The notes under the pieces were generated by a model. It had not been told where the DNA came from. It saw only the letters and a list, made by a program, of their open reading frames with translations, and made no database searches. From Chthoniobacterales bacterium (GTDB taxonomy: Bacteria; Verrucomicrobiota; Verrucomicrobiia; Chthoniobacterales; UBA10450), in contig DATENU010000020.1 in NCBI GenBank assembly GCA_035274845.1, forward strand, positions 248,001 to 312,000: DNA of 64,000 nucleotides. Reading direction: 5' to 3'. Of this stretch, positions 60,597-64,000 are shown piece by piece (the stretch's first letter is position 1; every line of letters begins with the position of its first letter). The position numbers and the translations under genes are program-made.

Positions 60597-62708
60597 ATGT
60601 TTAGCAAAATGTTACGTTGTCTGTCGCTCTTGCTGCTCTTGCTCTTGAACAACAGCGTTAGAGATTCCGTTGAGGCAGCGGGGAATAGCCCGGGAACACG
60701 TGTCCCGGGACCGGACGTCATCACTGGAGACATGGATGAACTGGCCGTCTATGGAAACACCCAGACGCGTCTTGGCCTGGGAATAGGGATAACCTCCTGC
60801 AATGCCGGAGACGCGGAAGCGCATTTCGTTGCCTTTCCCAGCCTCAATCATCCCACCGTCGCGCAAAACCTCTACCGAATGAGCGGCGGATCGGGCAATG
60901 ACGATCGTTTTGAACAAATTGGCCAATCCTGGGTAAAACATACTTATGGCGCAGACGCGGCCAATTTGTGCGGTTTTGGTTGTACTCGGCCAACCCCATT
61001 TGACGGCACTCGTCTTGGCGTTGGGTGTTCCGATACCTATTTTTCCTTTCAAAGCGCGTGGCAAGGCGATCTCGGGTCGCGGGCTTGGGTAAATCCTTTT
61101 ACCGGTAATTTTCCGTCGACGGCAAGGGATCACACCGGCCACACTCATGCTCCCGAATCGCACATGATTCTGACGGAGTCGGGCGATTTGGATCCCGCGG
61201 CAAATCCAGGCGCGACCTATTATGCCGAAGTCCAATACAACACGCCAGATGAGTATACGTGGTGCCAGACTCATCCCGGGCAATGCAACATGTACAACAA
61301 TGCGTCCTACCGTCGGTACGATGTCGCTGTCGGCGCGAGTAGCTTCACTTTTTCTGCCCCTGGAGAAACCGTGCGGATGAGTCCGGCCATCAATGCCTGG
61401 ACTGGAGCGACCATCGTTCCAATTGAGCCCGAGGCGGGTGCCGACGGTCGCGGGTTCGTAGCTTCCAAAGTGACCAACCCGTCCGCGGGGGTGTGGCACT
61501 ATGAATACGCCGTCTATAACCAAAATCTCGATCGCGCCATCCAATACTTCAGTGTGCCTCTGGGATGCGGCGTCAGTGTGAGCAACCTCGGATTTCACGC
61601 TCCGCTCAATCATCCTGGATTCCCCAACGATGGAACCCGCGGTGACGCGGGATTCAGCAACGCTGCCTGGACCTCGAGTCAGACTGCCGGCGCGGTGAGC
61701 TGGAGATCCGAGACTTTCGCCCAGAACCAGAATGCGAACGCCATTCGCTGGGGCACGTTGTATAATTTCCGTTTCGATGCCGATCGTCCGCCGCAGACAA
61801 CGAATGCGCTGATCGGATTCTTTAAGACGGGATCTCCGGTTCTCGCCGCAATCCAAGGCCCGGCCCCCTGCAATGCGACCCCGACACCTGCGCCCACTCC
61901 ATTTCCGCCGGGAACCGCGCAGGCCGTAAATCTTTCCACGCGGATGCGGGTTCAGACCGGGGAAAATGTTGGCATCGGCGGCTTCATCATTACCGGTAAC
62001 GCGCCGAAACATGTTCTTCTCCGGGCTGTCGGACCTTCTCTGGTCCGGGCGGGTATCTCCAATGCGCTGCCCGATCCCGTGCTGGAGCTGCACGGTCCTG
62101 GCGCGTTTGTCACCAGCACGAACGATAACTGGCGAGATAACGCTGCGCAGGAGGCGGCGATCCTGGCCACCGGTCTCGCGCCTGCCAACGATCTCGAATC
62201 GGCAATCGACACCACCCTGGACCCGGGCGCTTACACTGCAATTGTCAGGTGTACGAATTCCACTCAAGGGGTCGCCCTGGTCGAGATTTACGATCTCAAC
62301 CCGGAAGCTCCTTCGAAGCTAGGCAACCTCAGCACGCGGGCCTTTGTCGATACCGGGAACAACATCGTGATCGCCGGCTTCATTGTCGGCAGCCACAGCG
62401 GGAATGACAGGTTTGTAGTGCGTGGGATGGGCCCGAGCCTCGCCGCGGCCGGAGTGTCCAATGCCCTGGCAAATCCTACTCTGGAACTGCGCGATCAAAA
62501 TGGAGCGCTCTTGATCGCGAATAACGACTGGCAGGAAAACCCGGCCCAGGCAGCGGAAATCAGCGGCGCGGGTCTGGCGCCTGGAAATAATCTCGAAGCA
62601 GCGATTGCGGCGACGCTTTCGCCGGGGCTCTACACGGCTTTGCTGGCGGGAAACAATGGCGGCACCGGTGTTGGTCTGGTGGAAGTCTACGACCGCGGAT
62701 CGCCCTAA
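60597..62708 (+). CDS. Large secreted protein with two C-terminal beta repeats
   Basis: The 703-residue protein (ATG 60597, TGGAGG upstream) has a signal peptide (about 1-27). A unique N-terminal region of about 400 residues follows, with paired cysteines and many aromatic residues. After a Thr/Pro linker (PTPAPTPFPPG) come two homologous modules of about 125 residues. Each starts LSTR(M/A)xVxTG(E/N)N and contains V(L/V)RA/GMGPSL, SNAL, NDNWR/NNDWQEN and a final VALVEIYD / VGLVEVYD. These modules recur in secreted proteins of Verrucomicrobiota and Acidobacteriota. The function is unknown. Confidence 0.78.
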   Translation: MFSKMLRCLSLLLLLLLNNSVRDSVEAAGNSPGTRVPGPDVITGDMDELAVYGNTQTRLGLGIGITSCNAGDAEAHFVAFPSLNHPTVAQNLYRMSGGSGNDDRFEQIGQSWVKHTYGADAANLCGFGCTRPTPFDGTRLGVGCSDTYFSFQSAWQGDLGSRAWVNPFTGNFPSTARDHTGHTHAPESHMILTESGDLDPAANPGATYYAEVQYNTPDEYTWCQTHPGQCNMYNNASYRRYDVAVGASSFTFSAPGETVRMSPAINAWTGATIVPIEPEAGADGRGFVASKVTNPSAGVWHYEYAVYNQNLDRAIQYFSVPLGCGVSVSNLGFHAPLNHPGFPNDGTRGDAGFSNAAWTSSQTAGAVSWRSETFAQNQNANAIRWGTLYNFRFDADRPPQTTNALIGFFKTGSPVLAAIQGPAPCNATPTPAPTPFPPGTAQAVNLSTRMRVQTGENVGIGGFIITGNAPKHVLLRAVGPSLVRAGISNALPDPVLELHGPGAFVTSTNDNWRDNAAQEAAILATGLAPANDLESAIDTTLDPGAYTAIVRCTNSTQGVALVEIYDLNPEAPSKLGNLSTRAFVDTGNNIVIAGFIVGSHSGNDRFVVRGMGPSLAAAGVSNALANPTLELRDQNGALLIANNDWQENPAQAAEISGAGLAPGNNLEAAIAATLSPGLYTALLAGNNGGTGVGLVEVYDRGSP

Positions 62709-62715
62709 CTTTTAA

Positions 62716-63099
62716 TCAATTAGCGTCCGCGACGTCGTAGGTCGTGATCTCGAGCTGAAATCCGTCCGGGTCGCGAAAGTAGATCGAGTGCGAAATGCCG
62801 TGGTCTTCAAACGCAAAGGGGATGCCTTTCGACGCAAGCTCGGCCTGCGCCGATTGAAAATCGCCGCTGGTCGCCGCGCGAAACGCAAGATGCGACACCG
62901 CGCTGCGACTCCCGGCCTGCTCGCCTTTCTTCTGCGGGAAGAGGGCCATGAAGGTGGAGCCCAGCCGAATGAAGATCGGCACGCCCGACCACTCCCCTTG
63001 AAATACGTGCTCAAACCCGAGTGTGCTCACATACCACTCCATGGTGCGTTCCGGCGACGCACAATGAAGAGCAGCGTGGTCGATTTGCTCAAGTCGCAT
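62716..63099 (-). CDS. VOC (glyoxalase-fold) family protein
   Basis: The 127-residue protein (ATG 63099) opens MRLEQIDHAALHCASPERTM with a metal histidine, has a middle SAVSHLAFRAATSGDF and ends with HSIYFRDPDGFQLEITTYDV, whose Glu is the last metal ligand. It could be a lactoylglutathione-lyase-like or fosfomycin-resistance-like enzyme; the substrate is open. Confidence 0.88.
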   Translation of the reverse strand: MRLEQIDHAALHCASPERTMEWYVSTLGFEHVFQGEWSGVPIFIRLGSTFMALFPQKKGEQAGSRSAVSHLAFRAATSGDFQSAQAELASKGIPFAFEDHGISHSIYFRDPDGFQLEITTYDVADAN

Positions 63100-63111
63100 G
63101 GGGCGGTACCA

Positions 63112-63146
63112 CAATCTGCAATCTGCAATCTGAAATCTAAAATCGG
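63112..63146. repeat. CAATCTG-type degenerate heptamer repeat
   Basis: Four or five variants of CAATCTG / AAATCTA lie between the VOC start and the M24 gene end. Confidence 0.65.
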
Positions 63147-63157
63147 CAATGGCGCCC

Positions 63158-64000
63158 CTACAGCGCCTTCAGGATCGGCACGATCTCCGTCTGGATCGGT
63201 TGGCCGGTGACTTCGATATCTTTCTCGCCGACGTAAACGTCGATCTCGGAGCGGACGCCGAACTTTCCTTCGAGATAGATGCCGGGCTCGATGGAAAACA
63301 AAACGCCTGCCGTGATAAAGCGCGAGTCGCGCGTCTCGAAGTTATCGATGTTCACACCGTTGCCGTGGCATTCTTCACCGATCGAATGGCCCGTGCGGTG
63401 GGTGAATTGCTCGCCGTAACCGGCCTTCTTGATCACGCCGCGCGAGACATCGTCCACCTCGGCGCCGTGGATCCGTCTTCCTTCCCGGACATTCTTGCGC
63501 ACGAACTCCGTCGCGGCGTCGCGGGCTTCCCGGACGATATTGAAAATGCGGACATGCTCCTCCGGCACCTTATCTCCGACGAAACCGGTCCAGGTTTGAT
63601 CGGTGCAAATGGCACCCGTCTTCTTTAGTTTGCTCACGATATCGAGCAGGACGAAGTCGCCGCGTTTGATCGGCGTCGCCGCTTCGCGAGTAGGGAAGTA
63701 ATGCGGGTTCGCGGCGTTGGCGTTCACGGCGACGATGCCCTCCTCGCGGACCATCCCTTCTTCCTCGAGCCGGCGGGCAATGAACTGTTGGATGTCGTAT
63801 TCAGTGATCGCCTTGTCCGCGCGGATATTCCGGCCGATCTCGGCGAATGCATCCATCAGGACGCGATGCAGTTTGTCGGACGCTTCGAAGTGCGACTGCT
63901 TTTGTTCGGGGGTGACGACCGCTTCGAATTGCTGGACCAGTTCGGCGCTGGTGACTACTTCCGCGCTGCGCCGGACCAGCTCCACCGTGCCGGCATCGAC
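63158..64000 (-). CDS. M24 family metallopeptidase (Xaa-Pro peptidase-like), 5' end beyond window
   Basis: At least 280 residues are present; the frame is open to the window edge, so the N-terminus is missing. The pita-bread fold ligands are visible: Asp in FVLLDIVSKLK, Asp in CTDQTWTG, His in HRTGHSIG, Glu in FSIEPGIYLEG and Glu in VRSEIDVYVG. It is likely an aminopeptidase P/Xaa-Pro dipeptidase-type enzyme with two metal ions. The stop codon (TAG) lies in a TGTAGGGGCGCC word on the minus strand, like the TGTAG motifs elsewhere. Confidence 0.9.
   Translation of the reverse strand, partial: VDAGTVELVRRSAEVVTSAELVQQFEAVVTPEQKQSHFEASDKLHRVLMDAFAEIGRNIRADKAITEYDIQQFIARRLEEEGMVREEGIVAVNANAANPHYFPTREAATPIKRGDFVLLDIVSKLKKTGAICTDQTWTGFVGDKVPEEHVRIFNIVREARDAATEFVRKNVREGRRIHGAEVDDVSRGVIKKAGYGEQFTHRTGHSIGEECHGNGVNIDNFETRDSRFITAGVLFSIEPGIYLEGKFGVRSEIDVYVGEKDIEVTGQPIQTEIVPILKAL

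Noticed and set aside
60612-62267. Minus-strand open frame of 551 codons
   Set aside because: It is antisense to the secreted repeat protein, which has a signal peptide and duplicated modules; the antisense product has none.
1-64000. tRNA or rRNA genes
   Set aside because: I looked through the intergenic gaps for cloverleaf-like sequence with a GTTCRA-type loop and for conserved rRNA segments and saw none; a dedicated search could still find one.

Overview
The window is 64 kb of GC-rich, gene-dense bacterial chromosome with about 60 protein genes on both strands. I see no rRNA, tRNA, CRISPR array, prophage or transposase. The likely source is a soil- or sediment-type member of the Verrucomicrobiota (Chthoniobacterales-like). 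This is an inference from an exosortase/PEP-CTERM pair, many secreted proteins of unknown function, two-component systems, and many intergenic palindromes of the type CCTGGGGC-N3-GCCCCAGG. A marker-gene tree would be needed to prove it.

Layout. 1-1.8 kb: a membrane protein, a TrmO-type tRNA methyltransferase and a secreted alpha/beta hydrolase. 1.9-4.6 kb: a divergent pair, a caspase-like (C14) protein and an unrecognised protein with a hydrophobic segment. 4.7-8.4 kb: YjbQ, a secreted duplicated-domain protein, a histone-like basic protein, a nitroreductase and an exported MsrB. 8.5-10.7 kb: a trehalose-synthase-like GH13 gene between two direct copies of a 186-bp palindromic repeat. 10.7-15.4 kb: a run of minus-strand genes (DUF1697, SIMPL, histidine phosphatase, cupin, DUF2911-TPR, YpfJ-type metallopeptidase). 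15.4-21.4 kb: two redox enzymes fused to cyclic-nucleotide-binding domains (a thioredoxin-reductase-like protein coupled to a UBP zinc finger, and a cytochrome P450 with two such domains), with an asparaginase-like gene, a PhnB-like gene and a leucine-rich-repeat relic between them. 21.4-22.0 kb: an array of about 100-bp repeats.

23.0-28.5 kb is the most coherent system: a CreB-like regulator, a CreC-like sensor kinase, a VIT/vWA protein with a PEP-CTERM tail, an exosortase with its Cys/Arg/His triad, and an EpsI-like partner. Four TTCAC-type repeats at exact 11-bp spacing lie just before the VIT/vWA gene and match the known CreB tag. This reads as a regulated exosortase with a dedicated substrate.

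28.7-35.2 kb holds paralogous lipoproteins split by a MOSC gene, an RhlE-type helicase and a Tag glycosylase. 35.2-37.9 kb holds LemA with an M48 protease. 38-47 kb holds a HAF-repeat protein, CPBP protease, OsmC, DinB, a DHFR-like reductase, an MTOX-type oxidase and a membrane-anchored TIR protein. 47-51 kb holds an SGNH/MBOAT acylation pair and a WD40-like protein. 51-55 kb holds a translationally coupled RedB-like protein, hybrid kinase and response regulator. 55-64 kb holds TonB, an M13 peptidase, a prokaryotic glutamate-receptor-like channel with an unusual pore loop, a large secreted repeat protein, a VOC protein and a truncated M24 peptidase.

A second theme is non-coding. At least five kinds of degenerate short tandem repeat and several palindrome families sit at gene borders. 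In places they supply start codons, stop codons or ribosome-binding sites, and one appears to be read through inside a gene.
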